Shown piece after piece: positions 35,001-48,566 of a stretch of 64,000 nt of DNA; the first letter of the stretch is position 1; every line of letters begins with the position of its first letter. Under the pieces are notes generated by a model. That model saw only the letters and a program-made list of their open reading frames with translations, searched no databases and was not told where the DNA came from. Source of the stretch: Paulinella micropora (lineage: Eukaryota; Cercozoa; Imbricatea; Euglyphida; Paulinellidae); assembly GCA_019918135.1 (NCBI GenBank), contig WBZZ01003799.1:462501-526500 (forward strand). The letters are read 5' to 3'. A program made the translations under genes and the position numbers.

Positions 35001-35101
35001 TAGCTTCTCTTTTTCTTCTTCATGGACCAGCAACGGACCTTGGGCCGCGTAATAGTACAGATTTCATCCTTTTTCTTTTATCTTACTCCTCTTGCTGTTA
35101 G
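29049..35101 (+). CDS. Gene B: unknown multi-exon gene with duplicated exons and Cys-rich C-terminus
   Basis: The start is the ATG at 29049; exon 1 ends at the donor near 29410 after KRPAPSEW. Exons follow at 30289-30348, 30406-30486, 30544-30696, 30753 onward, about 30840-31480, 31541-31632, 31697-31750, 31808-32218 and further ones to the TAG at 35099-35101. Many donors are GTAATC/GTAAGC and acceptors TTTGAG or TTGCAG. The protein has a small N-terminal domain, Ala/Lys/Pro-rich repeats, a 15-residue minisatellite repeat, two globular parts (about 31540-32220 and 33240-33890), a CRCFAC patch, a Glu run, and two copies of KCGPGCRC-type Cys motifs. No family is recognised. Divergent pairing with gene A suggests the two belong to one unit. 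Confidence 0.5.
29411..30270 (+). repeat. 860-base CTTG-type microsatellite intron
   Basis: Almost the whole first intron of gene B consists of CTTG units with interspersed TGTCTTG, TGTGTTG and CTCTCTTG variants. All frames look open over long stretches and give Leu/Cys/Ala artefacts. The intron ends in a normal acceptor (GTTTGTTTCAG, to 30288). Confidence 0.9.
30289..30760 (+). repeat. Tandem exon-intron duplication in gene B (three to four units)
   Basis: The unit is an exon rich in Ala/Lys/Pro ending CAAGAG, then a 57-base intron with a shared body (TTGATCTAGTATTACATTT) and a shared TTTGAG/TGTGAG acceptor. Units at 30289, 30406, 30544 and 30753 are recognisably related in both exon and intron. 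Confidence 0.8.
31005..31335 (+). repeat. 45-base coding minisatellite in gene B
   Basis: About seven copies of a 45-base unit encode the 15-residue repeat AAKQPAVEKDGAGDG. One copy carries a 6-base insertion adding Ala-Cys, which keeps the frame. Units are nearly identical, so the array is young or homogenised. Confidence 0.95.
32639..33230 (+). repeat. Second tandem exon-intron duplication in gene B
   Basis: Four units start after TTGCAG or ATGCAG acceptors at about 32639, 32794, 32962 and 33161. Each encodes an Ala/Pro/Thr-rich peptide (SYVPVCCSRNTPPA... then AATPTGQK) and ends ...GATGCAAG before a GTCCCTC donor. The introns are also conserved (TCTTTTTGTGCTTGCAG), so whole exon-intron units were duplicated. 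Confidence 0.8.
34205..34260 (+). repeat. (GAG)n run encoding poly-Glu in gene B
   Basis: A nearly pure GAG run encodes about 17 Glu residues between basic and Thr/Ser-rich segments. Confidence 0.9.
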
Positions 35102-36123
35102 ACAGAGAGTAGAACTAAGGATAGGGAGTAGAATCTTAAAACTTGAAACACTGTCAGGCAGTGCGAGTGTTGACTATATGTTTCCATGTTTGTCTGTATT
35201 TAGAGAGTTTGGTAGGTACATAGGCTCAAAAGTGTGTTTCTTTTGCTTGGTATTTGATTAACATGATATGTTATAAGTGTTTGTCAGTGTTCATTGTGTT
35301 TATCTCGTCTGTTGCTGATTTGCTTGCCTCATGGTGGTCTGGTTGGATGAATGACTGGATTGGGGGGTGACATGTACAGACAGAGATAGAATGCAAGGAT
35401 AGACATGAGTTGGTCTAAAGATAGTCTCACAGGAGGTAAGTTTAAAAGTGATGCTGACTAAGACAGAAAGAAAGAAAGAGCGCAGAAAGAGAGGCAGTTA
35501 AGATAGAATTGTAAAGTAACAGGAAGTAATTTGGAGACAAGAGAGAATTGAGGGACCACAGGCAGGGGAAGCAAATTTGGATAAGATAGCAAGCGCAAGT
35601 AAGTAAGAAACGTCATGAATGAATAGTTGCGTGCAGGATGTTTGTACGGTAGATTGATGTAGGCAAGATGTTAGGTTGAGCAGACGTGTAAGATACCTAC
35701 TGAGTCTATGGTCGTGTTGGTAATTATAACTGAACAAATGATTTTATGTCATTTAGTTGTGCTAATTAGTTTGCAGGACATTGTTTGCTGGCTAGTTAGT
35801 CAACAGGAACAAGAAGTGTTCAACAGGTCATTCCACTCATTTCACGTACCCTGCATTATAGCATTAGTGCGTAGTTAGTGAGTTGGGGGGGGGGGTGCGA
35901 CTGCTTTTGCTAGTGTATGATTAACAATGTGTTGTTTTGTTTGTGCAACTGCACAGTGTTAATGTATATGCCGGTAAATGCAATGCATATGCATATGTAG
36001 TGTTTGATCTACTGTCTCTATGCTTGAGAGGTAATACATATTATCAAGACATGCATATACATATACATAACATATAATATATACACACAAGACTTGGGAT
36101 CCGGACCAAGGTTTGTAAACTTT

Positions 36124-36258
36124 ACATTATATTATATTATATTATATTATATTATATTATATTATATTATATTATATTATATTATATTATATTATATTAT
36201 ATTATATTATATTATATTATATTATATTATATTATATTATATTATATTATATTATATT
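36124..36258 (+). repeat. (ATATT)n microsatellite
   Basis: About 27 perfect pentanucleotide units, giving a spurious Tyr/Ile-rich frame. It is followed by degenerate ATAT sequence. Confidence 0.95.
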
Positions 36259-36597
36259 GTGTTATATATTACATCAGTACACAACATAGTACTACAACAC
36301 ACTACACTACACCATCACATGACATACATTACATCGTCACATTACGTATACATCATATTATATTATATTATGCTTTAATAATTTATATTTCATACAACAT
36401 ACATAACATATACAACATACATAACATATTATCTATGTGGCACTTATCATACTGTGTTATAGTCATAAATTATTAGTTTATGTTAGTTTATGTTATATTA
36501 CTATATTTATAATGATGACAATTTTGATGATTATGATGATCATAATGAATGACAATTATGGTGATACTATTATTATTATCATTATTACCTTCATTAC

Positions 36598-36658
<61 letters not shown>

Positions 36659-36728
36659 GTACTCCTCTCACGGGTGAGACGATGGAGGCGCATGTGCAGA
36701 AATGCATCAGCCATTGACAGAGAAGCAC

Positions 36729-36822
<94 letters not shown>
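36659..36822 (+). mobile_element. SINE copy 1, 5'-truncated, with (ATT)n tail
   Basis: Only the last 70 or so bases of the SINE body are present (CTCACGGGTGAGACGATGG ... GAGAAGCACT), followed by an ATT tail of about 90 bases. The next copy starts directly after this tail. Confidence 0.8.
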
Positions 36823-37470
<648 letters not shown>

Positions 37471-40400
37471 TGTTGTTGTTGTTGTTGTCGTGGTTGTTTC
37501 TATCGTCGTCGTTGATGTCGTTCATTGTATAACCACATCATATCACATACGTTTATCTTACTACATATATGTTTGCCTGTGGCATGCCGCAACCATATGA
37601 GTATAACACTAAATCGTATCTGATACTAGTTTATTTTTTTTATATCTTATTTTTATCCAATGTAATATTATATAATTTACATTTGTGATACAAATGTGCC
37701 ACAGATGATCCGTTACTTTGTGTCATATTTGTGCCACATCTGTGACACATTTTACCTCAAAGTATTTGTGTCACATTTATGTCACATTTGTGTCACACTT
37801 GTTACCCATTTTGCATATGTGGTTATTTAGTCTTACTATATTATGTAATCTTATATTATATATACTATGTGCTATATAATATGTATCCTTTACAGCACAG
37901 TGACATACTAGACAGCGAAATAGCTAGAAATGTTGTTGTGTCTCATTGAGTTGTGTTGCATGATGACAGTGATGTATGTGTCTTTGCTTGATCTACATTT
38001 CATTCAGCTATATACCTATGTTAATAATTGTTGGGGCGTTGTTGTACGTGTGTGTTTGTAAAATTCTACATCACTCGTTGCATAGCTACCATACCCTGAT
38101 AGCTAGCTAGGAGTAGAGGTACTAACGATGGAACAGTGAAGGTCAGGTTAGATGGACATGATATTCATTGTGTCGTCAGTCATGACTCCGGGAAAACAGG
38201 TAAGTATTCTCTTCCTGATGTTTGTTGTATTTCTGTAGTTTAGATTAAGTAATAATAGATAGCCAGATAGCTACAGAGAGTAGAGAAACGCAGGAGAGAG
38301 TATAGAGCCACCAGATTTATTTTTACCCATCCACTATCCACTCTAAAGGCAGTCTAGAGGATAGGCAAAAAGGGGGGTGAGATGAGTCAGAGCCACAAAA
38401 AATACCAAGAACGAGCTGTGTAAGCAGTAAGCTAGCAAGCTAGACAGTTAGCAGAAGTAAACTAGCTGTAAAGAATGCTAAGCTGCATAGAATAGCTAAC
38501 GCAGACACAGATAAGGCGACAGACAGCCATGTATGTATTGCGTGGTGTTCAGTCAATGTGTTGACATGTGTCTGTATGAATGTGTCAATTAAGTCGGTAT
38601 AGCTGTTCAATGTCACTTTGTTTCATGCTTATGCTCACTGTATGTTGGCAGATAGGGCGTGCGCAACTACTAGGAAAGTTAGTGGATGCATATGTCATGT
38701 TTTAACAATGACTTGATTGTGTGTAGTGACATGTCATGTGCATAGGCAGTAAGAGCGCAGCAGGAGCTCGACATGCTTAGGCAGGCAAGGATAAGCAGTG
38801 CTTATGTTTGTTTGTGGGTTCGCAGGCATGTTACACATAGCGAGACGACAGATAGGCCAGTGAGGCATGTTTGTTGTGGTTGATAGCACAGATATACATA
38901 TGCGCGTTGTGTTGTGTGTCTAGAGTGTAGTCAGCGTAAGTTAAGTTAAGAGAGAGAGAGAGAGAGAGAGACTATTAGCACAAGAACGAATAATAATAGC
39001 ATAACTAACAGGCAGGTCTTAATTTACTAAATAACAGTTACATGTGTGTAGTCAGGATAGTCAGCGCGCAGCGACAATCAATATAGACGTCAGTACAGCG
39101 TGATAGTCTTACGACAGAGGGTGGAGATAGCAAGTATATTGTCAAGACAGTGATGTTCTTGTTCAAATGTATGATTGTCTGTCTCTAGCATAGCATGTGT
39201 CCTCATTGATACGTGCACTGATGATGAGTCTGTATGTAGGTTGTTGATTGATTTGTCATAATATGAAACTTTCATGTTGTAATGTTTTAGTCATATGACC
39301 TTCTCATGCATGACTTCACCTCTCTTTCCTTATGTTTTTGTGTATGGTCACATTACATCATACACGCATACGATAGTGATAGGTAAGTGAGAGGGAGGTA
39401 GCTAGACTGATATAGAGGGGCTTCGAGTCCTTTCTTCTTCGTGTGTGATTGAATGTATTATTACTACTCATGTGTGGGGAATTTTTGCAGCCTGCGCCTT
39501 CCTCGCTAAGTTACTCAACTGTCCTAAGACTAGCTTCTGCGACTACTTGGCTAATCTTAGCTCGCTTTAGTACTATTACTACCTCCCAGTACTAATGCCT
39601 GTGTCCTAGACACCCCCTCCTAGACCGCAGCTATCTTACTTTAGCTGTCAGCCATACCTATAGCTATCCGCCATCATGCCCGCCTGTATGCTAAGACATA
39701 CTCCATCGCGTAGACCCCGTGGAAGAAGTCTCTCTGATAGAAATAGTTCAATAGACGACTACTCACTACTCCCTAGACAACAACTCAGCAACTACCGATC
39801 AAAAGACAACATGTAACATAGCTCTGCAACCATATGACAATCATACGTACACGAGTACGCACGCGGACTGACAGAACAAATCCTGTCTGCTGCATTACCA
39901 CTCTACACGCTGCAAACACTATCGAAATATTAACAATACTTACTACCAATGAAATAGGTGTCCAAACCATATCACAGCTATAAGACTAATCGATCTAAGC
40001 TGATTAATGACTTATTACCTTAGGAATTAATGTTATGTCTAAGTTACGAGGCTACCATTAAATTAACTTCCTTGACAGCTACGAGCTCTTTCCTAACTTA
40101 CTTCCTTAGCTAACGGATTAGTTCAAGCTCAAATTAGGGTTACTAGGGCACTTTAGAAACTCTCAGCACACTATGCGACGTAGTCCCGCCGCACGCCAAG
40201 ACATACACATATGACATCTCGCTCTAACTAGTCTAAGGCAACGCGGCTTGAGCTATGCTTTACTATTCTTTAAGCAAAAGCCTGCTGCTAATTACCCTAA
40301 ACTGCATTATGCGATAATGTAACACTGCTGCCTGAATGCATAACAACCTGATGGCTATCCTGCGGCTCATGACTCAGACACACACAAACAAGCATGCCCT

Positions 40401-41732
40401 GAGCTGGGGTTAGCTCAACTAGGGTTGAATAGTGTCGTAGTTGCGAGAATAGCCAGGTAGACAGGCGATGTGGTGCGTTTGACGGTATCGATGGTTTATG
40501 GTTTGCTGATGATGTTCTATGTCACTGATTTAACTCTAAAACAAGTTTTAATGTAATAAGCAGACAATTTAATTGATCCAGAACAGTTTTTCCATCTGCA
40601 TAGTTAGTGGATAGCTATAACAGCTCAGGATAGAAACAGTACAGCTGTAATGCAGAAGTATATAGCGCGAAGTCAAGGATATTAGTTTGTCATGTACTAA
40701 TTTTCTTGTTTGCTTTTGCATAGCGATGTTTGGTGATGAATGACTGTATCTATGTTGAAACATGAGCAGGGATGTTTTGCGCGTGTTTGCATGGTCTTTT
40801 GTCATGGTGGGGATAATAGACTAAGACGAATCAGGAGTCAGAAATTAAAGTAAAAACAATATGCTTAACACGTATGTGCCTTATTGACAAATGTTGCATG
40901 TTTGCGCAGCGCGGGACGTGCATCATGTGTGTTAGTGCGTTGCATAACTCATGTGTCATGTACATAGCTTATATACACATATGTGACTAGGACATACTAG
41001 GCAAGATGAGGGGGCGTGTAGACAGTTAAGCGGCGGTGAATGAGCGATAAGCACAGCTAGGGCTGGTTATTGCGTATTGTTGATCATTTGCTGGTTTTCG
41101 CTTCGTTTTGACTTGTAATGGTCGTTTTTTAATTCAAATATCGTCAATGTTTTTTTTTTTTTTTTGTTGTCGTTCAGCATACCATGACTAAGTTTGTTTT
41201 CTGTTCTTATTTTTTGTTACCGCATACATAAATTATGTCTTTATCTCGCATGGCATGATGCCTGATATGATTGGCTTGCATTTTAGTATGTCATGGCTGG
41301 GTTTGATGACGTCTGTGCCATTGTTCTAATGTTGGCGAGATTATTGTTTTGCGAGTAATACGTACTATGTTGATATCATATCTTGATGTGCTTTGGTTGC
41401 TTTGTCATGAAGTTTATATATACTTACTTCTACTTGTTGATTGCGTGAGTGATTGGCGTGATTGCCCGCGCGATAGGCCTGTTTTGATGTGGTTGGTGTT
41501 ACGTTTCCGTTTGTTTGTCTAATATGGTGTGATTATGTTCTTATCGGTGTTTCACACTTAACTTGTTTGTCGGTTTGCATAATTTATATACATATTAATT
41601 TTTTGTTGACCTCGTTTGAGCCACTGAGACAGTATATGCGATATTGTCTTTACTTTTCATATTTTCACATCACATATCTCTTGATTGGAAATCAACATTT
41701 CACTCTGTTGAAAATATTGATTTCGGGGGATG

Positions 41733-41851
41733 CGTCAGAGATAGCTTATGTCTATTGCTTAGTATTGTAACTATACATGTTACTAGCTTAGTGGATAGCA
41801 TTAGGATGATAAATATATCGTTTATTGATATTGGCTTTAGTTAGTTTACAT
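41733..41851 (+). repeat. 119-base direct repeat, copy 2
   Basis: 118 of 119 bases match 24160-24278 by eye, in the same orientation, 17.57 kb away. It lies directly upstream of the LINE-like element. Confidence 0.9.
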
Positions 41852-44800
41852 AAGGATAATTATCTATTCCATAGAGCAGTTGGCAGGGTAGCCGTTAGAT
41901 TTTTCCCCTTACCCGTTCGGTACGCCATTGGCGCATTAACATTTTCTTACGGACATTTTCCCTTGTATTGCCTTACTGTATCTCGGGGATTTAGCCAATA
42001 GAACAGGATGTTTCCAGTATTTCTACAGAAGTCTGGAATGTCTTTTCTTTGACTGAGGCTCGATCCTTTTACAGTGTGATTACTCTTCCCTGGTAACAAC
42101 TTTTAATAACCTTTATCAGTCACGCGCTTTTGCGCAATCAGAGAGTTGCATTCTCACTTTCCTTCCAGCCTTCAAACGCCAAAGTGTAATGTCTAGTAAA
42201 TAAAATGAGGTCTTTTACTCTTTTGAGAAACTGACTTTAAACCGGTACTTCACCGTACTGACTCAGAGCCTCTGTGTAAACCGGACGACTTAATAAAGTC
42301 TCGGACGGGTGCTAGGGCTAAGGTCTGCCCAGATGGCTAACAAGACCTACCACCGACAGCTTCGCAAGACTATCCGAGCCATCAAGGCGTTAGCCAAGGA
42401 TGAACAAGCAAAGGTACGTAATGCCGCCGCGTTTGCCTCACTAGCCTACTCCACTGGGGAAAGGTCTAACGATAAAAGGCAAGCTACGACCCCGCAACCC
42501 AACTCCAAACAACAACCCATTCCCCAACTCAGTCATATGGACTGTTTATAAGGAAGGCATGCGGCGTTTCCTCCTACCCCGCTCTCACTCCTGGATCCAG
42601 AAGTGCATGCAATCTAGCGAAGGCACGGTTCGACGAGCCCAGCACGCCATCGCTTTTGCGAGTATGCGATACCACATGGAGCGAGTACAGGGGACCAACG
42701 CGGACTCTCTTTCAGCACACATCTCTGAACCCAGGCTGGCCCTCCCTCCCCAACATCACGAGGATCAGCAGGATACTATGATAAGATCCCGCAAGGAACC
42801 ATTAACCAGTGGCTCTACCAGATGTTCCTCCTATCGCCGACCCAAGGAACTCGACAGCATCTATACGGACACCCACGCCCGATGACACGTACGTAGAAAG
42901 CGCAGGAATCTATCGTAATAGAAGGTGACCTCATGCTCATCACTGCGTGGTACGCCGCTAAAGCTATCAAGGTCTTCTTTACGATCCAACGTAAGAAGCC
43001 CCGGATCATCATCCTGCGAGCGCAGGAGGTTACTGGCAGTATCCTGCTATTCTCCAGACGTCGACCCCAGATGACCGATTCGGACAGACAGGACGGCCCC
43101 CGATATCTTGGCACCCCCAAATCTCTCTCCCAATCATCCGATACAGTAGACTCCTCGCCATGTGCCGCATCGCATCCGTTTACCTACCTAGACGTGGGAG
43201 CACAGGACGGGGTCTTGGAGCTTACCACCCCAGCTATAGCGTCAGGAGAGGAGGCTTACTTCCGCCCGGAAACGATCCTTGCTTCCCCAACACCATAGCG
43301 GCGATACTGAAATGTTCCCAAGATACCTCCAACCAGCTCTTCATCGAAGACCTTTCGACGACGGACTCTGACGACGAGGCCGCGACCAGGGCGGCGTCCT
43401 TGACCACCCTTACACGTCCGCCTCGAAGTCTCAGTATCAACCCACCGCATGGATGCCCCCACCCTTCGCACATGGATCCAAGACCGACTGGACAGACGGA
43501 GCACGAGGTTGGCGATCCACTACCTGTCCACAGGAGCCCCCATGTCCTCCTCGCCGCCGCCCCCAGTGGAACGAAACGCAAGGAGATTAGCTCCCCCACC
43601 CCTCCCAATGACGGTGGAAGAACACATAGAAGCAGCGATGGCCAGATACGATCAGGCCCCTGGGCCGGCAAACCTTTCACACTCTTCTAACCGACAAATG
43701 GACCTGCATTCTCACCCTGCGTCAGCGCCCTCTGACGGGGCCCGCCCTCCACCCTTTGCTGAACCTAGAAGTTGGAATCAGGTCCAACGGGACTCTTTCG
43801 AGCAGAACATCAAAGGGAGCGTACAAGATTCCGTTCCCCCCCAGCGCATGCTGCAGCTAGCCGTCCACGCTGCTGAAGAGAGGAGGCGGAAGAGCCGGCG
43901 GCAGGCGCTGACCAGCGGAGCGACAGGAAGGATCCCCCTGCGTCCGATAGTCAACCTCTTGCCAGATGCCGCCCACGCCCGCCCAGAACCAAACGGAGAA
44001 TAACCAAGGTTCCACGTATGCTTAACGCTCTCCAGTCAGTGCAGAAGTGCATCCAACGGGACGTCCCTCGAGATCCCGGGAACAGAATCCTCCGCCTTTG
44101 GCAGGATATCTGTCGAACCCTATACCTCAAAGGTACCGTGGTGGCTGGAATTCTCGCTGAAAGGCCCTCCGATTCCCCGCTGGACCTGGAAACAGAATTG
44201 CCCCGAGCTTTCAAAGAAGTTGCCAAAGTCCGCACGCGGATCTCGAGAGCCCAAGAAGACCTTGACACTGAACGGCGGCGAAACTTCCACACAGAAAAAC
44301 CCTCAGTCAGATCTTCGACCGGAAACAATCCAAACTTTACCTACTGGTCCAGACAGAATCACCTCCTCAACGACCGTCTCCTGCGGCGATCTACCAACAC
44401 TATACGGACCTGTGCAGGTCACGCATCACAGATGAGGTGAACGAACAGTTCCGCACCCCAGACATTATGGGACAAGGGGTACGAATTGGACCACACCGGC
44501 CGAGATCAACTACAACCGACGTAACCTTTTGATAGGAGGTGACCGCATCGGGCCCCCCCTTCGACTCACTGGAGATCAGATCAATAAGGGAACATTAGAA
44601 CCGCTTATGCGGATGGGAGGAGCAACCCCACGGCCCACACTCAACCCCACCTTACGAGAATCGGAAGCGGACATCCAAGCTAGGGAAGCCCAGGCACTAC
44701 AGGAGGAAGTACGACGCCTCATCAAAGCGCCTGCATTGCGAGCCTACCTGACCCGATTCCGACAGCATGATGGAATCTTCCCAGATAGGAACAAAGACGA

Positions 44801-44860
44801 GGAGAAACGATTGCGAACTCGAGGTATCGACGCCCAACAAGAATACATTACCCCCCCCCA

Positions 44861-45478
44861 GTGGACATCCTACCCGAGCTCCTCCAATATCTCGAAATTC
44901 ATGATCTCGACCTTTTTCTCCTCAACATACCCCGCGATGAGGACCAGTGGGGATTCTGCCTCAAACTCAGAACAACAGTGTTCGCACTCCGCCTACACAC
45001 ATTACCAGACGACATCAAACAGCAGTTCCCCATTGACCGACTGGCCCCTCAACTAGACTCCCCGGATCCACTCTCCCCAGACTCCCTACACCCATATGAT
45101 GCTATCCTAGTTACTAATGGATCATCATTTCCGGAGCTTGGGCACGTCGCAGGCTTCGGCGCCCTCCTCTTCCACCAAGGACAGTGCATTGCCGTCTACG
45201 GCGCCGCCGATAACCCGGCGACGAGTGGAGCACAGGAAATCCTAGCCGTCGTTGCAGGAGGGCTGCAGTACATCCGCCAGACAAACTTGAGGCCCAGACG
45301 AGTCCAGATTTTCACTGACTACAAATCCCTCTCTGATGCGGTTCTTGATGGAATACCACAAGACTTTCAAAAACCGTCCCTCACCTGGACTATGGGATGC
45401 CCTGGGCAGGTTCCACAAGGACATCGCCCCCGTTTCCATCCACTGGGTGCGAGCTCATCAGGAGGACAGCTTCATTAA
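44861..45478 (+). CDS. RNase H-like domain of the LINE-like element
   Basis: The RNase H I pattern is visible in order: VTNGSSFPELG (usual first Asp replaced by Asn), a Glu in AQEILAVVAGGLQYI, and IFTDYKSL. A WVRAHQED segment and NEVVDRLAKW follow in neighbouring frames. It would degrade RNA in RNA-DNA hybrids. Its position before the RT is unusual, and the Asn in the first motif may mean this copy is inactive. Confidence 0.65.
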   Translation: MDILPELLQYLEIHDLDLFLLNIPRDEDQWGFCLKLRTTVFALRLHTLPDDIKQQFPIDRLAPQLDSPDPLSPDSLHPYDAILVTNGSSFPELGHVAGFGALLFHQGQCIAVYGAADNPATSGAQEILAVVAGGLQYIRQTNLRPRRVQIFTDYKSLSDAVLDGIPQDFQKPSLTWTMGCPGQVPQGHRPRFHPLGASSSGGQLH

Positions 45479-45502
45479 TTTTGGCAAGAAAGGCTAAATG
45501 AG

Positions 45503-46808
45503 GTGGTTGACCGCCTGGCAAAATGGCCCGCCCAACGCAGGGTACACCGTCACGCGCGTTTAGAAGAATGGCACCAACAACGCGACAACCCTGACCGTGA
45601 TAGGAAGGGCAGGATCATCCCTATCGGACCCTTCGTGGAATCGGTGATCCCAGGAGACAGATTGGGTTTCTTCATCACAAGTTATGCGTGCCTTCCGCCA
45701 CCCATGACAAGGGAACAAGCTCTCAAGGATGCCCGACGACCCTTCTCCCTCGATGAGTTGGAATGGGCTATCCAGGACAAAAAGGGGCCATCTCCAGGTG
45801 AAGATGGCATCCCACCCGACGTCTTCAAACTCCTCCCACAAGAAGCCAAGGTGGTGCTAAACAGCCTACTTCAGTCTCTGTTGGCGCGGCAGGAAGGTAC
45901 CCACTGAGTGGAAACCTGGTCTGTTATGTCAAATTTGGAAAGGAACAGGAACGGGAGCAGACGTCACAGATTGGAGGGGCATCACTGTGTCTAACGCCAT
46001 CCTGAATCTTTATGAGAGACTAATCACCTACCGCGTTGAAACCTTCAAACTTCACACGGGATGTATCCGCAAGACATCAAAGGCAAACAAACCTACGGTA
46101 AGTGGTACAGACGAATGGAAATTGGTCCTAAGACTGATGCTCGCCGACTTACGAGCAGCACCCCTCCTCACGGGGCAGCCCAAGACTCTCATCCTCTTCA
46201 CCACCGACATACGAAAAGCCTTCGATAGAGCCGAACTCACCTACATCTGTGAGGCATACTCTCACGTAGTGGCCTCGGAGGGAGAATTTCCGGAAATGTT
46301 CGGATACATTCAACACAGATTCAAGGATTCCTCGCTCCGAATAAAATCGCAGGACGCCAACGGCAAGACGACATTCCTCCCGGAGAGCATTGACCGAACC
46401 CGAGGTATCGCTCAAGGAGAATCACTCAGCCCGGGGACATATGGAGTCCTAGACGAATACCTGACCCGCATCTGCCCAGCCCAACAATTCCTCCCGGAAG
46501 GATATCGTTTTTATGACGGGGCGGGGCAGGATAGGACAGTCACCAACTCGGTTTACCCCATGCGCACCCCCCTCACCGCTGACCATAAATTTGCGGACGA
46601 CAACTGGGCAGCAATCGGAGGTGATGGTCTCCCCGAGAACTACCTAGCTGAGGCGCAGAATGGGTTCACCCTCCTTTGGAATCAGCTACGGGCAGGACAA
46701 CAGATCTGCGCTGCCAATAAATGCACAGTCATATGCCTAGTGGGCCAACCGGAGGGAGGGGTCAAAGCGGTCCCATTACCATTTGCACCCCCGGCCCGAA
46801 TTCCATGA
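45503..46808 (+). CDS. Reverse transcriptase of the LINE-like element
   Basis: Two neighbouring frames cover an RT. The fingers motif is KKGPSPGEDGIPPDVFKLL, the non-LTR 'K-pGpDgi' signature. Motif A is TTDIRKAFDRAE, motif B is RGIAQGESLSPGTY and motif C is KFADDN. The non-LTR type fingers motif and the absence of integrase argue for a LINE-like element. The chain is interrupted between the fingers and motif A. Confidence 0.75.
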
Positions 46809-48545
46809 CACAATCAGGAACCGTTCCGCCACTGAAGTCTTCCGATCGCTTGGCCTACACACGGATGGTACGAACGATGCACAGATCCAGCGAGACTACG
46901 CACTCGCTAAATTCGTATCTACCACACGAATGATCCACAGACTAGACGTCTCGCCAGCACGGCAGCGCATTGCCCTCAAGAACCTCCTCACGAGCCTTAT
47001 GGACTTCTCCTTTGGTTGGACTACATGGAACCCCGAGGCCCTACATGATCTGGACGTGGCTCTCCGAGACCATTTCTGAGAATTGCTACAAGTTTCCCAG
47101 CAGGAAATCCCAAATGCTGTACTGTATGGACCCACGGGACTATGCAGCGGAATGGGCCTACAGCCGTACACCTCCCGATATTACCTCCGCACTTTCACTG
47201 TCTTCATCAAATGCCTCCTTTCCACTGACCAATACGTCCAATATGCGATGGAGTCACACTTCCGGTTGGCATGGGACACATACTTTCCCGGAGATCACAT
47301 CATCTGTCCCCAACGACTTCCTCTTCCTAAATGCCGTCCTACACCCGTCAGCACAAACGCAGGACATTTCGCGCGCGACCCTCTCCTGGGACGACCCCGC
47401 AGCAGAATTCACAGACCCCCCGGCCCCAGTTCATGCACCCCCCGGACCTGTGGAGACTACACTCCGTCATGCACGGAGTAATCTATCCCACCAGCTGTAT
47501 CATCAGAGAATTCTGGCCGCGATACCTCTTTTCTACACGACATGGCCCACCGAAAGACAACACTCCCACACCAGATGACATCTCCCCTGTATGCCCTAAA
47601 CTTCCAGAGCCACCAGATCAACCATTCATGGGGTGGCAGGGGCACCTTCACCTTATTAAGGAAGACAGACGCGACGGCCTCATGGCCATTCCCTGGATCC
47701 GAGCTTGTAGAGCACTAGGAGTAGGTGTAAGCCTTCGCATCCCGTTGGGCCATATCGGCGACTCATCTTGGCCGGAAGGCCGACTCACGAGATCCGCAGC
47801 GGAAGCAAAATGGCACGATGTCACAACGACGATGATATACAACCCTCCTACTCGGAGTGGAACCCCTGGAACTCCCAGTCGTCCTGTCAGTCACCGACCT
47901 CATTACCAAGAAGATAGTGGCGCCAGACACAATCGACAACGTCATAAAGACGATAAAGACTAACCTGGCGTCGTACAACGTAACGTCTGGAAGCTCCGAC
48001 AGCGAGTATCGGAGAACGCCTACAAGACGACTGTTGCCCCCAGGTTCGGGCTCACCTGGGGAATCCGATCAGAGATCCAAAAACCATTCCAAGCGATGAT
48101 GAATGCGTTCCTGCAACCCCGAAGTGGTTACTCTGCCAGAGAGGCCGCTATCATCCTTAAATGCCAGCTTGAAGCCTGGAACACCCCCGCTAGACTGAGC
48201 GTAAGTGGTCGGAAAAATGATTTCGTGAATGGGATTTGCTTTTTTAAGGGGGGGGGGGGGAAAGGGGGGTGGCAACCTCCAGAGAGGGTTTTGATATTAA
48301 AATGATAGGCACCGGATGATTAATATATACACATCATTCTTAGGTCATAAAAAATTTACTCATAAACATGGGACTGTGCAAGACTTAAATAGTTAGCAAT
48401 ATATGAATATTCAATCAGAAGAGAAAAACAGAGACTTGATGAATCATCCAATACCATCACAATACCATACTTACAAGAAGTGTCTACTTCTCTGCATTTG
48501 AAGCCGGACAGTGCATACAGGTGTATGGTGCAACAGAAAAAAAAA

Positions 48546-48566
48546 TCGGAGTAGACTCTACTCCGA
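48546..48566. repeat. Island palindrome, leftmost copy
   Basis: TCGGAGTAGA ... TCTACTCCGA inverted repeat next to an A run. First of about 16 sites: 48546, 49018, 50953, 52744, 52827, 52927, 52970 (fused double), 54535, 54895, 55543, 56164, 56757, 56857, 57470, 59272 and 60773. Confidence 0.9.

Larger units (their letters stand above)
41852..48260 (+). mobile_element. LINE-like retroelement with RNase H upstream of RT, broken
   Basis: A GC-rich coding stretch of about 6 kb in AT-rich surroundings. The first part (42.3-44.8 kb) holds Pro/Arg-rich ORF1-like frames, including two related helical segments near 42310 and 42560. An RNase H domain (44.9-45.5 kb) follows, then a reverse transcriptase (45.5-46.8 kb) and a C-terminal region to about 48.2 kb. 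It ends near a G-run (48248-48260). No LTRs are seen, and no integrase, protease or endonuclease is recognised. The reading frame is interrupted about half a dozen times, so this copy looks dead. Confidence 0.7.
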
